Virus record (IMG/VR): IMGVR_UViG_3300037294_000159
Span: 1-27,828 of that record
Direction: 5' to 3' (one strand)
Length of the DNA stretch: 27,828 nucleotides
Source of the DNA: a virus
This document shows, piece by piece, positions 12,609 through 21,869 of the stretch. A program made the translations under genes and the position numbers. How positions within the stretch are numbered: the stretch's first letter is position 1; the number at the start of each line of letters is the position of its first letter. The notes under the pieces are model-generated. The model saw only the letters and a program-made list of their open reading frames with translations. It was not told the origin of the DNA and made no database searches.

Positions 12609-14749
12609 TATATTGAGTTTGAATTAATCCTATTGTTATCTAGCTGCTGCTGGTCTGTAATATCTTTACTTACCACAAACGCCTGTATTGGTCTTTGCGT
12701 GTTTAGGTTACTTGCAACGGTGTTGCCTATCTGGTTTTCGCGGCTTGCCTGAAAGTCTACTTGCGGGGCTGAGCTTGCTGCGCCACCACCGCTTGGCGAA
12801 GACCCACCTGCACCGCTTCCGCTTGGGTTGCTCGGTGCATTTGTTCCACCAGAATTAATACTTTGAACTGCTTTTGCAGCGCTCGCAATAGTTGAGCCAA
12901 TTTGCAAACCACCCTTTAATGTATTGATTGCTACGAACGGCATACCGCCAGTTAATGGTGATGCTGCAACTGCTTTGGCGTTTGCGATACCAATACTCGA
13001 AATGCTTTCAGATACCGACTTTGACGCTGTTCTAGCAACATCTGCAATCGCTAAAGCCTTTGCTACTTTTTGCATTTTCTTACCACCCAGCGAAAGTATA
13101 TTCTGTAAATTACCTAAATTTTTCTGTAATTCCTGCTCTTTAAAATCTTGCTCGGCTTTTTCAATGTTTGCCCTTACATCTACATTTTCTTTTAATAGTC
13201 TGTTTCTTTCTTCTTCTGTTAATGCTGTGTTTGCTAAAATTAAAGCGTCCCTTTCTGCTAAAATTATCAGCCTATTTTCAAAGTCTGTTTTTTCGTTTGC
13301 AGCTTCTTTTGCTTTTTCTTCAACTTCTTTTTCAAATTTTACCTTATCTTTTTCTTTATTTTCTTCAACTCTTTTAGCTTCCAATTCTTTTTCTAAAGTA
13401 GCAAACTTTTCAGCGTTTAAAATAGTTATATTTTCAACGTCTATATTCTTAGCTACTAGTGCTTTAACCTCTTCGGATGCCCTACTTTTTAACCTTGCTA
13501 GTTTTTGTTCTTCTGTTTTGTCTAGCAGGTCTTCGTTTGCTAAACGCAAAGCAGTTTCTTTGTCTGTGCCCTCTTTAATTAACGCAAGCCTTGCATCTTC
13601 AATGACCTTTGCGTCTGCATCCCTTTTATCACTATCCGCTTTTCTTGCCGCTGCCGCTTCTTTGTCCAGTGATTTTTGCTCGTTTCTTAGGCTGTTTGCG
13701 TTTGCTAGTTGTTCGGATTCTTGACCAGATATACGTTCGTTAATATCTGAAATCTTTAAAAGTGCTTCGGCTCTTTCGTCTAAGTTATCGCTGCTTTTTC
13801 CTTCTTGCGATATTCTTAAGTCAGAAACTTTTTTACCTAAATTAGCGATTTTTAATTCTTCTAAAGACTGTTGTTTTAAAACCGCTGCCAGTTCTTTGTT
13901 TAATTTAGACCTTTCAGCAATAGACAAATTACTGTCGTTATCTCTTTTCTGCCGTATCTTTTCCGCTTTATTTTGAAAATCTAACTGCGTTTGCTGTGCG
14001 TTTCTTCTTGCAGTTCCTAGGTCAGCTTCTGCGTCTGCTAGCTTTTTGCTTGCTTTTATATTTGAATTAACACCCTCTTCTAATTTCTTTAATCCAGCAG
14101 CAGCCGAATCTAAACCAATAGCTTTTAATCCTTTTTGGATTATAGCACTTGTTGCCAATATGGCTTGACCAGCTAGTTCAAAGTTTTTAATTAGCCTATC
14201 TACTAAAAAACTAGCAATCGGCTCGATAACTTTTAACAGCCCACTAAAAATACCACGAATTACCGCAAGCCCTTTTTGTAATTTGTCACCACCTGCTTCT
14301 GTTGACAAAAAAGCCTTCCCTAGTAACGCCACTGCGCCTACAATTAACGCTAATACCGCCCCAACTGGATTGGCTACTATTGCAAACATTTGAATAACCA
14401 ACGCTTTAAAGCCACTTATAGCGCTTGTGATAGGACTGTTTAATCCTTCAATGTTTTTGCCTAAGCTTTTGCTAGACTTCCCTGCCTTTTCTTGCGTGTC
14501 GCTTAACTTTGTGACGCTTGCCTTTGCATCTTCTGTGGCTATAGCAGCCTTTTTTTGCGCTATCTGTAAATTGCGTATTTCTTCAACTGATTTTCCTGTT
14601 GAATTTGCTAATGCTTCGTTAGCCTTTTTTAGTTTTATTTCGGCTTCTTCTACTTTAATGGTCGCCGATTCTAACTTGCGTACTTCCTCGGCTGTTTTGT
14701 TTGCGTTGGTGTCAAACTGGATTTTTATTTTTTGTTCTTTATCTTCCAT
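12608..14749 (-). CDS. Tail tape measure protein
   Basis: A 713-residue protein, almost wholly helical and coiled-coil, rich in Ala, Lys, Glu and Leu. A hydrophobic stretch at 106-148 (ALVIQMFAIVANPVGAVLAL and following residues) is the membrane-active part common in tape measures; residues 670-695 are Gly/Ser/Pro-rich. By the usual rule of about 1.5 angstrom per residue the tail would be near 105 nm, so a siphovirus-like tail is likely. In most siphophages the large tail-tip genes follow the tape measure; here they precede it (14751-18331). Confidence 0.85.
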   Translation of the reverse strand: MEDKEQKIKIQFDTNANKTAEEVRKLESATIKVEEAEIKLKKANEALANSTGKSVEEIRNLQIAQKKAAIATEDAKASVTKLSDTQEKAGKSSKSLGKNIEGLNSPITSAISGFKALVIQMFAIVANPVGAVLALIVGAVALLGKAFLSTEAGGDKLQKGLAVIRGIFSGLLKVIEPIASFLVDRLIKNFELAGQAILATSAIIQKGLKAIGLDSAAAGLKKLEEGVNSNIKASKKLADAEADLGTARRNAQQTQLDFQNKAEKIRQKRDNDSNLSIAERSKLNKELAAVLKQQSLEELKIANLGKKVSDLRISQEGKSSDNLDERAEALLKISDINERISGQESEQLANANSLRNEQKSLDKEAAAARKADSDKRDADAKVIEDARLALIKEGTDKETALRLANEDLLDKTEEQKLARLKSRASEEVKALVAKNIDVENITILNAEKFATLEKELEAKRVEENKEKDKVKFEKEVEEKAKEAANEKTDFENRLIILAERDALILANTALTEEERNRLLKENVDVRANIEKAEQDFKEQELQKNLGNLQNILSLGGKKMQKVAKALAIADVARTASKSVSESISSIGIANAKAVAASPLTGGMPFVAINTLKGGLQIGSTIASAAKAVQSINSGGTNAPSNPSGSGAGGSSPSGGGAASSAPQVDFQASRENQIGNTVASNLNTQRPIQAFVVSKDITDQQQLDNNRINSNSI

Positions 14750-14750
14750 T

Positions 14751-16826
14751 TTAGTAATTAAGTAGGGTTAGTTTTGTTTTGCCTGTGGCTATGTCTATGG
14801 TGGAATCTACTATCGTAAATTTATTTTCGCCTATTATAACATCATTTTCTATCCTAAAATCTCGTACTTCGTTTTCGTTTAATTCTAGGGTAAAATCTTG
14901 TTTCATTACATTCTGGTCAATATATCTTTTGATTATATCGCTGTAATATCTGCTGAATAAATTATCGCGATATGCCACGTTATTATTTACTAAAATAGAA
15001 AATGCAAAACTTTTGTTGTCCGTTGTGTATGGCAATACTTGAATATATGTAGATATGCTTTGCGTTTGAAGCACCCCACTTTGTAATGAACTCTGAACGC
15101 CAAATAAAGCGTTTAACGGCTTGTTACCGTGCGAGTAGAAAACAACCAGCTCGCCAAAGTTTGCAGTGTACCTTGCTTCGCCTGTGTCTATTATTTCGGG
15201 CTGCCCTGATTCAAAACCGTAAATAGTGGTCGCGTTTGTTCTCGCAATGCTTACAGGTGGAATGATCGTGAAATTAGTTTCTACTTTAAATTCTTTTGCG
15301 TTTGCTGGTTTTATTTCTGGAAACGCTGTAAGTCCATAATCTAACCCCGAGCCTGTTTTATAATCTACATTGCTTTTAAATTTGCTTTCAGCGTGTTTAA
15401 AAATATAGTAGTTGAAATCGTCTTGCGTGGATTTTTCCACGTTTGAAATGTCTGCTACGTAAGTAACCTCTTTTTTATTCTCTAAAATATCTTGCGGCGT
15501 AAAGAAAAACAGACTATCATCATCTGGATTTACATCTAGTATTGCAATATTGAACGACTTTAAAAACGAACTTAAAAAGTCAATTACTTTTATTTTTGGT
15601 AGTGATTTTATAAGGTCTATTTTTGACCCACCCATTAACGCAAAATTATTGTTATTTGTTACTAAGCTTACGGTTGCGTTATCTGGGATATCCATTCTAA
15701 AACTTAAAACCGAATTTGTCCAGCTTATTGCATTGGTAAATTCTAAAGTAATAAAATATTCAATTTCTAAACTTGCATCAAAAAATAAAGTTTCTATAAA
15801 AATACCTATCGTTTCATTTGCTTGCGATAAAGAAAAGGTTTCTGTTTTAATAGGAAAATCCTCCCCAACCCTAAATATTTTCATAGTGCAATCCGTATTG
15901 GGCGAGGTTAAATAGTTTATTCCCTGTAAAATAATAGACTGTGCAACTTTGTCGTTTTCCACTCCTAAAGTGGTGATTTTAATTTTTACGGTATCGGTTG
16001 CAGCAAAGTAATCAATTCGATTGCCTAAAAATGAAACACGGCTGTCATTTTGCGTTATAATAAATTTGCTTTGTATTTCACTTCCAAAGTTTTCACCCAT
16101 ACACCAAACAAATGCTTCGGTATATTCCGTTCTGTTTTCCAACGGCGTAACTACTTGCAGTTCGTACTTTTCTTTGATTAATTCAACTATTGTATAAAAA
16201 GTTATTGCTGGTCGTAATTCGTTAGCCTTTAAAACCTTATTAGAAGTAGGTAAGTTTGCCGCATCAAAATATACATTGTCTTGACCTAAACCGTCTTGAT
16301 TGTAGTTTATAACTCTATTTGTAGACGCTAAAGGTACAAAGTACTTTATAGGCGTTCCCTGCACGTTTGCTGATTCCACACCTGTTAATAATGCCTTTAC
16401 AGTTGATGGCTTCCAGTCCACAACTAGAGTACCTAGTAAATCTATTGTATCATCACCTATTTTGTCTTTTAGATTTGTTAAACTAGTTGAGAAACTCGCG
16501 GTAATAACTGACGGCTTACCCATTTTATAGGCTATTTTTTCGAGTTTTAAAAGCCCTGTTTGGTTTAAAAGGCTACCAACGTAAACCTTTGCGCTAACTT
16601 TGCGCAGGTCCGATGGCTTTATTACGTCAGTATTGCCAAAATAACCCAGCGCAAACAAGTTAGTAGGCGTTGCATCAAAAGTAAAGCCTAAAGAATAAGG
16701 AGAAAACACCTTGGAAATGTCCTTAGTATCAACAAAAGTGTATCGCATCGGGATTGATTCATCTTTTATGAGGTCTAATTTGTTATAATTCAATCCGTCA
16801 AGCGATACATATACTTCTGTTATCAT
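14751..16826 (-). CDS. Large tail protein (distal tail / baseplate candidate)
   Basis: A 691-residue mostly beta protein starting MITEVYVSLDGLNYNKLDLI. No enzymatic motif was seen. Its size and place between another large beta-rich protein and the tape measure suggest the tail tip or baseplate hub. It starts with an ATGA overlap on the 502-aa gene and stops 1 bp before the tape-measure start. The class is frequent in Bacteroidota siphophages by my reading, but its exact role is not established here. Confidence 0.65.
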   Translation of the reverse strand: MITEVYVSLDGLNYNKLDLIKDESIPMRYTFVDTKDISKVFSPYSLGFTFDATPTNLFALGYFGNTDVIKPSDLRKVSAKVYVGSLLNQTGLLKLEKIAYKMGKPSVITASFSTSLTNLKDKIGDDTIDLLGTLVVDWKPSTVKALLTGVESANVQGTPIKYFVPLASTNRVINYNQDGLGQDNVYFDAANLPTSNKVLKANELRPAITFYTIVELIKEKYELQVVTPLENRTEYTEAFVWCMGENFGSEIQSKFIITQNDSRVSFLGNRIDYFAATDTVKIKITTLGVENDKVAQSIILQGINYLTSPNTDCTMKIFRVGEDFPIKTETFSLSQANETIGIFIETLFFDASLEIEYFITLEFTNAISWTNSVLSFRMDIPDNATVSLVTNNNNFALMGGSKIDLIKSLPKIKVIDFLSSFLKSFNIAILDVNPDDDSLFFFTPQDILENKKEVTYVADISNVEKSTQDDFNYYIFKHAESKFKSNVDYKTGSGLDYGLTAFPEIKPANAKEFKVETNFTIIPPVSIARTNATTIYGFESGQPEIIDTGEARYTANFGELVVFYSHGNKPLNALFGVQSSLQSGVLQTQSISTYIQVLPYTTDNKSFAFSILVNNNVAYRDNLFSRYYSDIIKRYIDQNVMKQDFTLELNENEVRDFRIENDVIIGENKFTIVDSTIDIATGKTKLTLLNY

Positions 16827-18331
16827 CGTATATTGTTCATTTTGTTGTTTGTTTCTTCTAATTTTAAGTTGTAGTCTATTGCTATTTTGTCATTTAATCT
16901 AGTCTTGCGTGTGAAATCTTCATCTGTAATCACTACTGGTATCTGTTGGTGCGTTTTAAAGTACCCTAGGGCATTTTCTGTTATGGTTTGACTATCTATT
17001 GTTATGTCGTTATTATCTATGCTTAAAACGGCGTTATCAATCGTTATTCCTACTGTGGTAACTGTTTCAAAATCGCCTTTAAAATTAATCAAATAAACAA
17101 CAGGGCTGTATATTAATTCTTCAACTATTGAAGTCATGTTTTCATCCAGCGCGCCTGTGTTAATTAAGTAAGATTGCTCTGCATCAATAGCCGTTATTTG
17201 CTTAGAATGTTTATAAGTGTTATCAATTTGCGAAGGGTCGCGGTGTGATATATTGCTTACCGTTCGGTTTACTTTTACGCTCGCTGTTTTCTTACCGTGC
17301 GGTGTAAACGATTCCCATAACCCTAGCTTATTTATGAACACTATTAAACAAGGGTCTAACGTGCATCGTAATTTTGTAGGTGTTACCGCAATGTAATTGA
17401 CCATATTTTTAGTGCTTCCTTCTTCCACCGTTCTAGTAAAATTAAAAGTCTGATTAAAATAGTTACTGATCTTTGGATTAAACCATTTTTCAACAGGAAT
17501 AACAAAGCCACTAGCACCGTAATTCTGCACTCCGTTATCTTCTATGAGGTTTTGTTCGTAGTTCCATCTATAACCTAGGGTACAAAAAAATGTGTTCGTA
17601 TATCGCGTTGTTTGGCTTGCATCAAAATTAATGTTAATTATTTGTGCCTGTAGAAAAACACCTTGATTTGTAATCGCTGGTGCAGCGGCTCTATTATAAG
17701 CAAAGCGCGGTTTGATAAAAGGTCTTACGATATCGGAAATTTCCAGCGATATGTAATTATCTGATTTACTTACTTTGTCCTTTTTTAATATTACCGTTGG
17801 CTGGTTAATGGCTCTGTCTTGTTCGCCAACCCAAATGTATATATTAACGGTTACAGATTTTGTTTGTTCGTTTGCGTTTTCACGAATAAAAAGAGGGCTG
17901 TTAATAAGTTTTATTTTACTTTCGCCGTCAATCGCTGTGCGAGCGTCAACTGGTAATGCAACGGCTTCCGGGTTAATATCTGGAACGCTAACGTTAACAA
18001 TGGAGAAAGTGAACCCGCTTGTTATTTCTGTTACATTACCGAAAACAGGTGCAGTATAACCTTTGTAACCTGTTAGCACAATGTTTGATTCTAAGCTTTG
18101 AAAACTAAAAGAAGAGCCACCTGTTATTTGCGCTATAAAAAGGTTAGTAGGGTAAAAGGCATTTACTATAAAATAGTTAACCCATCCACTAGGTGTCAGC
18201 GCACCGCCGCTTTCATTTGTTACGCTTATATTGTTTGTGATGTTGGTGTTTGTATCTATATAAGAAATCACATACTTTTGGATATAAAGTATGTTTGCCG
18301 TATGGTTGATATTAATTTTACTAACTGTCAT
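16823..18331 (-). CDS. Tail structural protein
   Basis: A 502-residue beta-rich protein with many Asn/Thr/Ile residues and no catalytic motif. It overlaps the gp10-like gene before it by 11 nt and the 691-aa tail gene after it as ATGA. Position after neck and tail-completion genes and before the large tail protein favours a tail tube- or tip-associated component. The first 60 residues (INHTANILYIQKYVISYIDT region) have alternating hydrophobic strands. No known family was recognised. Confidence 0.6.
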   Translation of the reverse strand: MTVSKININHTANILYIQKYVISYIDTNTNITNNISVTNESGGALTPSGWVNYFIVNAFYPTNLFIAQITGGSSFSFQSLESNIVLTGYKGYTAPVFGNVTEITSGFTFSIVNVSVPDINPEAVALPVDARTAIDGESKIKLINSPLFIRENANEQTKSVTVNIYIWVGEQDRAINQPTVILKKDKVSKSDNYISLEISDIVRPFIKPRFAYNRAAAPAITNQGVFLQAQIININFDASQTTRYTNTFFCTLGYRWNYEQNLIEDNGVQNYGASGFVIPVEKWFNPKISNYFNQTFNFTRTVEEGSTKNMVNYIAVTPTKLRCTLDPCLIVFINKLGLWESFTPHGKKTASVKVNRTVSNISHRDPSQIDNTYKHSKQITAIDAEQSYLINTGALDENMTSIVEELIYSPVVYLINFKGDFETVTTVGITIDNAVLSIDNNDITIDSQTITENALGYFKTHQQIPVVITDEDFTRKTRLNDKIAIDYNLKLEETNNKMNNIR

Positions 18332-18626
18332 AATTTCCTGTTATTTGGTCCACTATTTCTTTGACCACTAAATTTATTGTTTCATCTACATTTGCATTTA
18401 TTGCTACTTCCAACTCGTTAGGCTCTTGAAACTTACCATAGAAAACCTGCGCAACTGTTAACGTTGTATCTGGCTTTACCATATAGTTAACAGAATCCCT
18501 TAGACGTCCAGTATCAACTCTTGAACTATCTCTAGCTTGTTGATATACCTTTTCGCCTAGTTCGTTTAATTGTGCCTTAATTATTTTGTCGGCGTCTATT
18601 TGTTTTCTAGTTCTTCTTTTTGCCAC
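18321..18626 (-). CDS. HK97-gp10-like protein, second copy
   Basis: A 101-residue protein with the gp10-type core SSRVDTGRLRDSVNYMVKPD (34-53) and YGKFQE, as in neck or tail-completion proteins of the HK97 gp10 family. It starts 20 nt inside the upstream paralogue and ends 11 nt inside the next gene. It lacks most of the region present after the core in the first copy and has a distinct helical end (NVDETINLVVKEIVDQI). Together with the neighbouring gene it looks like an old duplication. Confidence 0.65.
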   Translation of the reverse strand: MAKRRTRKQIDADKIIKAQLNELGEKVYQQARDSSRVDTGRLRDSVNYMVKPDTTLTVAQVFYGKFQEPNELEVAINANVDETINLVVKEIVDQITGNYDS

Positions 18627-18981
18627 GTATTCTATTTAATAATGCAGTTACCGCCGTTGTGCTACTTCTTGTTATTGAATCAATTATTTTTCTAGTTGAA
18701 TTTCTACCTGTTTGCGTTACTCCAACTTCATAGGTTGCACCGCCAAATTCAGTATAAATTATTTTCCACTTTACACCTGACGGCATTAACCGCCTTGCGT
18801 TTTGTTCTAACTTTGCATTCTTGCCAAATTGCCCATAATAAAGCATTCTAAAAATAACCTGCTCACGAACGTACGTGAACGAAATGGAACGCTTTAACGC
18901 GCCAGTATCAACCCTCGCGCTAGACTTCGACTGGTCTATTATGTTTTGAGCAACCGCCCTTATGCCTGCATCATCTAACAC
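18607..18981 (-). CDS. HK97-gp10-like protein, first copy
   Basis: A 124-residue basic protein carrying the motif SARVDTGALKRSISFTYVRE (21-40), typical of the HK97 gp10-like family that joins head and tail or completes the tail. The C-terminus is helical and Lys/Arg-rich. It overlaps the 150-aa gene by 7 nt and the second gp10-like gene by 20 nt. Each of the two copies has a VDTG(A/R)L(K/R) core. Confidence 0.7.
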   Translation of the reverse strand: MLDDAGIRAVAQNIIDQSKSSARVDTGALKRSISFTYVREQVIFRMLYYGQFGKNAKLEQNARRLMPSGVKWKIIYTEFGGATYEVGVTQTGRNSTRKIIDSITRSSTTAVTALLNRIRGKKKN

Positions 18982-19427
18982 CCGCTGCCCATATTTGCCA
19001 TAGCTAATTCTATTGTAATCTGGTGTCCGTCTAAAGCGTTTTTGTTAAAATTCTCTAACTTACTGGCTTGCGTGTTTGAAAATAATTCTATATTGTTTGC
19101 GAAATTATTGCTTCGCATCTGATTTAAAAACCTTGTAATTATTGAAAGCGTTTCCCCTAGGTTATCAATTAAATTTGTATCTAATCTTAATTTGCTGTCT
19201 GTCTTTTTAGGGCGTATATCTCGCTGCTGAACCACCGTAATTAAGAAAGTAGAAATTACTGCATCTGGCAAAGTTTCGCTGTTTAAATAGTCGATATTAA
19301 CCAAACAATAGATGTTTTCTTTGTTGTTGTCAATATGATTTGTTTCTACCAAAGTAACTGTATTAACTAAATCGTTTTCCGAAAATTTGTTGATTAAAAA
19401 GTCAGTCAATAAGTATAGTTCGTTCAT
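18975..19427 (-). CDS. Putative tail completion / neck protein
   Basis: A 150-residue mixed alpha/beta protein. The middle (DAVISTFLITVVQQRDIRPK, 55-74) reads like a beta-strand pair as found in tail terminator-type proteins, and helices follow (ETLSIITRFLNQMR). It lies next to gp10-like genes, where tail terminators usually sit. It starts one base after the previous stop. The assignment is by position; no family match is claimed. Confidence 0.55.
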   Translation of the reverse strand: MNELYLLTDFLINKFSENDLVNTVTLVETNHIDNNKENIYCLVNIDYLNSETLPDAVISTFLITVVQQRDIRPKKTDSKLRLDTNLIDNLGETLSIITRFLNQMRSNNFANNIELFSNTQASKLENFNKNALDGHQITIELAMANMGSGC

Positions 19428-19428
19428 T

Positions 19429-19905
19429 TTATTTTAAATTTTCAACGGTTCTTTTTCTTAATAAATATTCACTCCAAAACAGAAAATAATTTGTTTCGTA
19501 GTGAAAAATAACTTTCGGACTTACGCCTTCAAAGGTAGAGCAAAGATATACCATTTCTGTGTACCCGCCGTATGTCAAAGAAAAGTTTTGCCTTTCTATA
19601 CTTCCTTGCGTTGTTTCGCTTGTGTTAGCAAACTGCGGAGGGTTGTATATCCACGGAAAATTGGCTTTTACTTCTTCGGCTTCTTGCAAATATAAAGCGA
19701 CTGCAAAACGCTTTACAAACTCTGGTATCTTTACAAACCAAAGTCTAGGCTTTACAGTCGCTTTAATAAATGCGGCATCATCTTCATCTTTAATAAACGT
19801 TTCTAGGTCTATAAATCTACCCGCATTTTTAAAAGTAACGTCAATTTCAAACAAGATTTTGATAATCAAAAATAACTTTAAGCTTTTTAATGTCTGTTTC
19901 ATCAT
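19429..19905 (-). CDS. Hypothetical neck-region protein
   Basis: From the ATG at 19905 the protein has 158 residues, but the first 17 overlap the 60-aa gene by 59 nt. A TTG at 19854 (residue 18) would give a 141-residue protein with the ordinary 8-nt overlap, beginning LFEIDVTFKNAGRFID, and may be the true start. The rest contains aromatic-rich segments (IPEFVKRFAVALYLQEAEEV and NYFLFWSEYLLRKR). No known motif. Position between TerL and the tail-completion genes suggests a connector or head-completion role. Confidence 0.55.
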   Translation of the reverse strand: MMKQTLKSLKLFLIIKILFEIDVTFKNAGRFIDLETFIKDEDDAAFIKATVKPRLWFVKIPEFVKRFAVALYLQEAEEVKANFPWIYNPPQFANTSETTQGSIERQNFSLTYGGYTEMVYLCSTFEGVSPKVIFHYETNYFLFWSEYLLRKRTVENLK

Positions 19906-20029
19906 TGCCGAATAGTTCTTTTAACGTTTCTTTTTTTCTTAACTCTTTTTTTTCTAGCTTCCTATATTCTTTTTTTAAATAAGGAAAGAATCTGCGCAAG
20001 TGCGTTCGTGTGGTTTCTTTTTGTGTCAT
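19847..20029 (-). CDS. Small basic protein after TerL
   Basis: A 60-residue, strongly basic, helical protein (RRFFPYLKKEYRKLEKKELR core) with an ATGA overlap on the TerL stop. It may bind DNA or TerL, or be a small head protein. The Lys/Glu pattern predicts a single long helix. No family was recognised; the tight overlap is the main evidence that it is translated. Confidence 0.6.
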   Translation of the reverse strand: MTQKETTRTHLRRFFPYLKKEYRKLEKKELRKKETLKELFGNDETDIKKLKVIFDYQNLV

Positions 20030-21237
20030 AGTGGCATAGGTGCTTTACGTTGTATATTAATAAAATATCCAGCGGCTTCTGTTATGTGGTCAAAGCCTGT
20101 GGTTTTGTCGGGTTCTCCATTCTTATATGTTTGTCGCTCTGTGGCTTCTGTGTAAACAGGGCAGTTGTTTGTATTGATAAAATATACCCTTTCGCCTTTT
20201 GCGTTCTTAAAAGCAGCGTTAACAGCGTTTACTCGGTCCTTTACAAATGGGTTCTTGTTTGGTTTTCTTATATTAAACCCAGCATCGCGTAGTACTATTA
20301 TATCGCTTTTACCGCTTGACTTTCTATTGTCGCCACTTGCATCTGGATAAATTACTATTGAATGGCCCGCGTATTTTGACTGGATCAAAGAAACCATTTC
20401 AAAAGTATCGTAAGCGTTTACGATTTCAGCCACCGCGGTTTTAATGCTCCCGTCAATTACGTGGACCACTGCATTCATTTTAGTGATGTTAAAATCCATT
20501 CCTATATGCAGCACATCATTTGATTGTATTTCTCTTATTGAGTTGTTTTCTACCCTATCAAAGTGGTGGTAAACGTTACCGCTTGTTAGGTTGACAAACT
20601 CGCCATTAAGATAGGCTTCTAGTTGTTGGGGTGTATAAATGTCTGAAAGCGTTTCAATATATTCTTCTGGAATAAAGGGGTTATCTAATGTTTTGCCCTT
20701 TATCATTTTGCGGTTTGCCTTTGTTTTGGTTACGAAAAACTCATAAGCCCACTTAAACCCTTCTGGTGTACCTACCACATCAGTTTTATTTTTATCGCCA
20801 TTTGGCAACTGGCAGCGGTTTCTTGCGATAATCTTCACGAACACATCACTCATTGCGTCCTTAGAAAGTATATCTGTTTCGTCAATTAACGAATACCCAA
20901 CCTCGTAGCCTACAATGCGCTCTGGGTTTGACATAGACCTTAAAATTATCTTACCGTACTTAGTGTTAAAAAAATGTTTTGATTGGTTTAGAACGTACGG
21001 TATGTTCATATTTGTAAGAAGTTCCGCAAATTTAGGTATTGCTACGTCCTCAATCAGTCCGTACGTTGGTAAGTAGTAAGCGACTGGAATCGCTGGGTAT
21101 TTCAATTTCATTAAAGTAGTTTTTAAAACACCTGCAAAAGATTTGCCCGAACCATAACCGCCAATTAGCCCTGTGTGGGTTGCGTTACTTTCTACAAATG
21201 CAAGCTGATGTTTTAAAATATCTACTCCTACTCTCAT
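20026..21237 (-). CDS. terL: Terminase large subunit
   Basis: A 403-residue packaging motor protein. ATPase part: Walker A GGYGSGKS (26-33), Walker B SLIDETD with acidic pair D119-E120 (116-122), coupling motif region near VVGTPEGF (154-161). RNase H-like nuclease part: D248 in HIGMDFN, D299 in IYPDASGD and D383 in FDHITEAAGY, the three expected metal-binding acids. It uses ATP to drive DNA through the portal and cuts the concatemer. It starts with an ATGA overlap on TerS. At 403 residues it is short but has both domains complete. Confidence 0.95.
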   Translation of the reverse strand: MRVGVDILKHQLAFVESNATHTGLIGGYGSGKSFAGVLKTTLMKLKYPAIPVAYYLPTYGLIEDVAIPKFAELLTNMNIPYVLNQSKHFFNTKYGKIILRSMSNPERIVGYEVGYSLIDETDILSKDAMSDVFVKIIARNRCQLPNGDKNKTDVVGTPEGFKWAYEFFVTKTKANRKMIKGKTLDNPFIPEEYIETLSDIYTPQQLEAYLNGEFVNLTSGNVYHHFDRVENNSIREIQSNDVLHIGMDFNITKMNAVVHVIDGSIKTAVAEIVNAYDTFEMVSLIQSKYAGHSIVIYPDASGDNRKSSGKSDIIVLRDAGFNIRKPNKNPFVKDRVNAVNAAFKNAKGERVYFINTNNCPVYTEATERQTYKNGEPDKTTGFDHITEAAGYFINIQRKAPMPL

Positions 21238-21626
21238 TTTTTAGAAATTACGTTAAAATCAATTCCAGTTAATGCAACGCCATCAGAAACAATGTCTAAT
21301 TTTTCGCCAAACATTTTAGGGTAAAACTTAGCCATTTTCCATTTTAAAGTTTGAACTAAAGTATTGTAAGTTGATGCGTCAATTTCTTTTGAAATCAACA
21401 TATCCCTATAATCGTCCATCTCTTTTTCTAACGCTTCTGCTTTATCTTGTATGGAGTTTACATACAACGTTCTTAATTCTTCGTTATCTCGCTTCCAACG
21501 TCTAAACGTTGACCAAGCAGGGAAATTGTTGCTAGATTCTAGAACGTTCATTATATTGCCGCCTAATGCTATTATTTCGCAAATCTCTAAACAAAGTTTA
21601 TAATTATATTCCGTTAATCTTGCCAT
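21234..21626 (-). CDS. terS: Terminase small subunit
   Basis: A 130-residue protein with an N-terminal helix-turn-helix (LCLEICEIIALGGNIMNVLE, then PAWSTFRRWKRDN at about 36-48), the layout of terminase small subunits (terminase_5-like). The middle is helical (residues 60-100) for oligomerisation, and the C-terminus (GVALTGIDFNVISKK) probably contacts TerL. It recognises the packaging site. The ATGA overlap with terL supports the call. It begins 3 bp after the lipoprotein gene. Confidence 0.85.
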   Translation of the reverse strand: MARLTEYNYKLCLEICEIIALGGNIMNVLESSNNFPAWSTFRRWKRDNEELRTLYVNSIQDKAEALEKEMDDYRDMLISKEIDASTYNTLVQTLKWKMAKFYPKMFGEKLDIVSDGVALTGIDFNVISKK

Positions 21627-21629
21627 AAT

Positions 21630-21845
21630 TTAATCACATTTTACAATCCTCTTAACTCTAAAGCCTGTATCTAGGACATCTAACAGAACCTTTCCGTTAT
21701 CATTACAATCATTACCATAATAGTAAGATTCACCGTTAGGCACGTTGTCAATCGTTACCACGGCGTTACAGTCGCAAATGGTAGGCTTGTTTTCTGGTGT
21801 GCAGCTTGCCATTAACAGGGCAAAAATAAATAGTGTTTTTTTCAT
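21630..21845 (-). CDS. Small lipoprotein upstream of the terminase genes
   Basis: A 71-residue protein: MKKTLFIFALLMASC is a lipoprotein signal peptide with C15 as lipidated residue, followed by a 56-residue Cys- and Asn-containing exported domain. The frame opens upstream to an ATG at 21872, but that codon lies inside the -7 element of the promoter (21870-21877), so 21845 is the start. It is the first gene of the late unit. Small phage lipoproteins elsewhere block the receptor to stop superinfection (T5 Llp type); that role is possible but unproven here. Confidence 0.7.
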   Translation of the reverse strand: MKKTLFIFALLMASCTPENKPTICDCNAVVTIDNVPNGESYYYGNDCNDNGKVLLDVLDTGFRVKRIVKCD

Positions 21846-21869
21846 TGTTTTTATTTTAATTGTTAAACG

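Noticed and set aside
12924-13724. Long plus-strand open frame opposite the tape measure (266 codons, Ser/Phe/Ala-rich)
   Set aside because: Its Ser/Phe/Leu-rich composition is what the complement of a Lys/Glu/Ala coiled-coil gene gives; no start region or homologue pattern.
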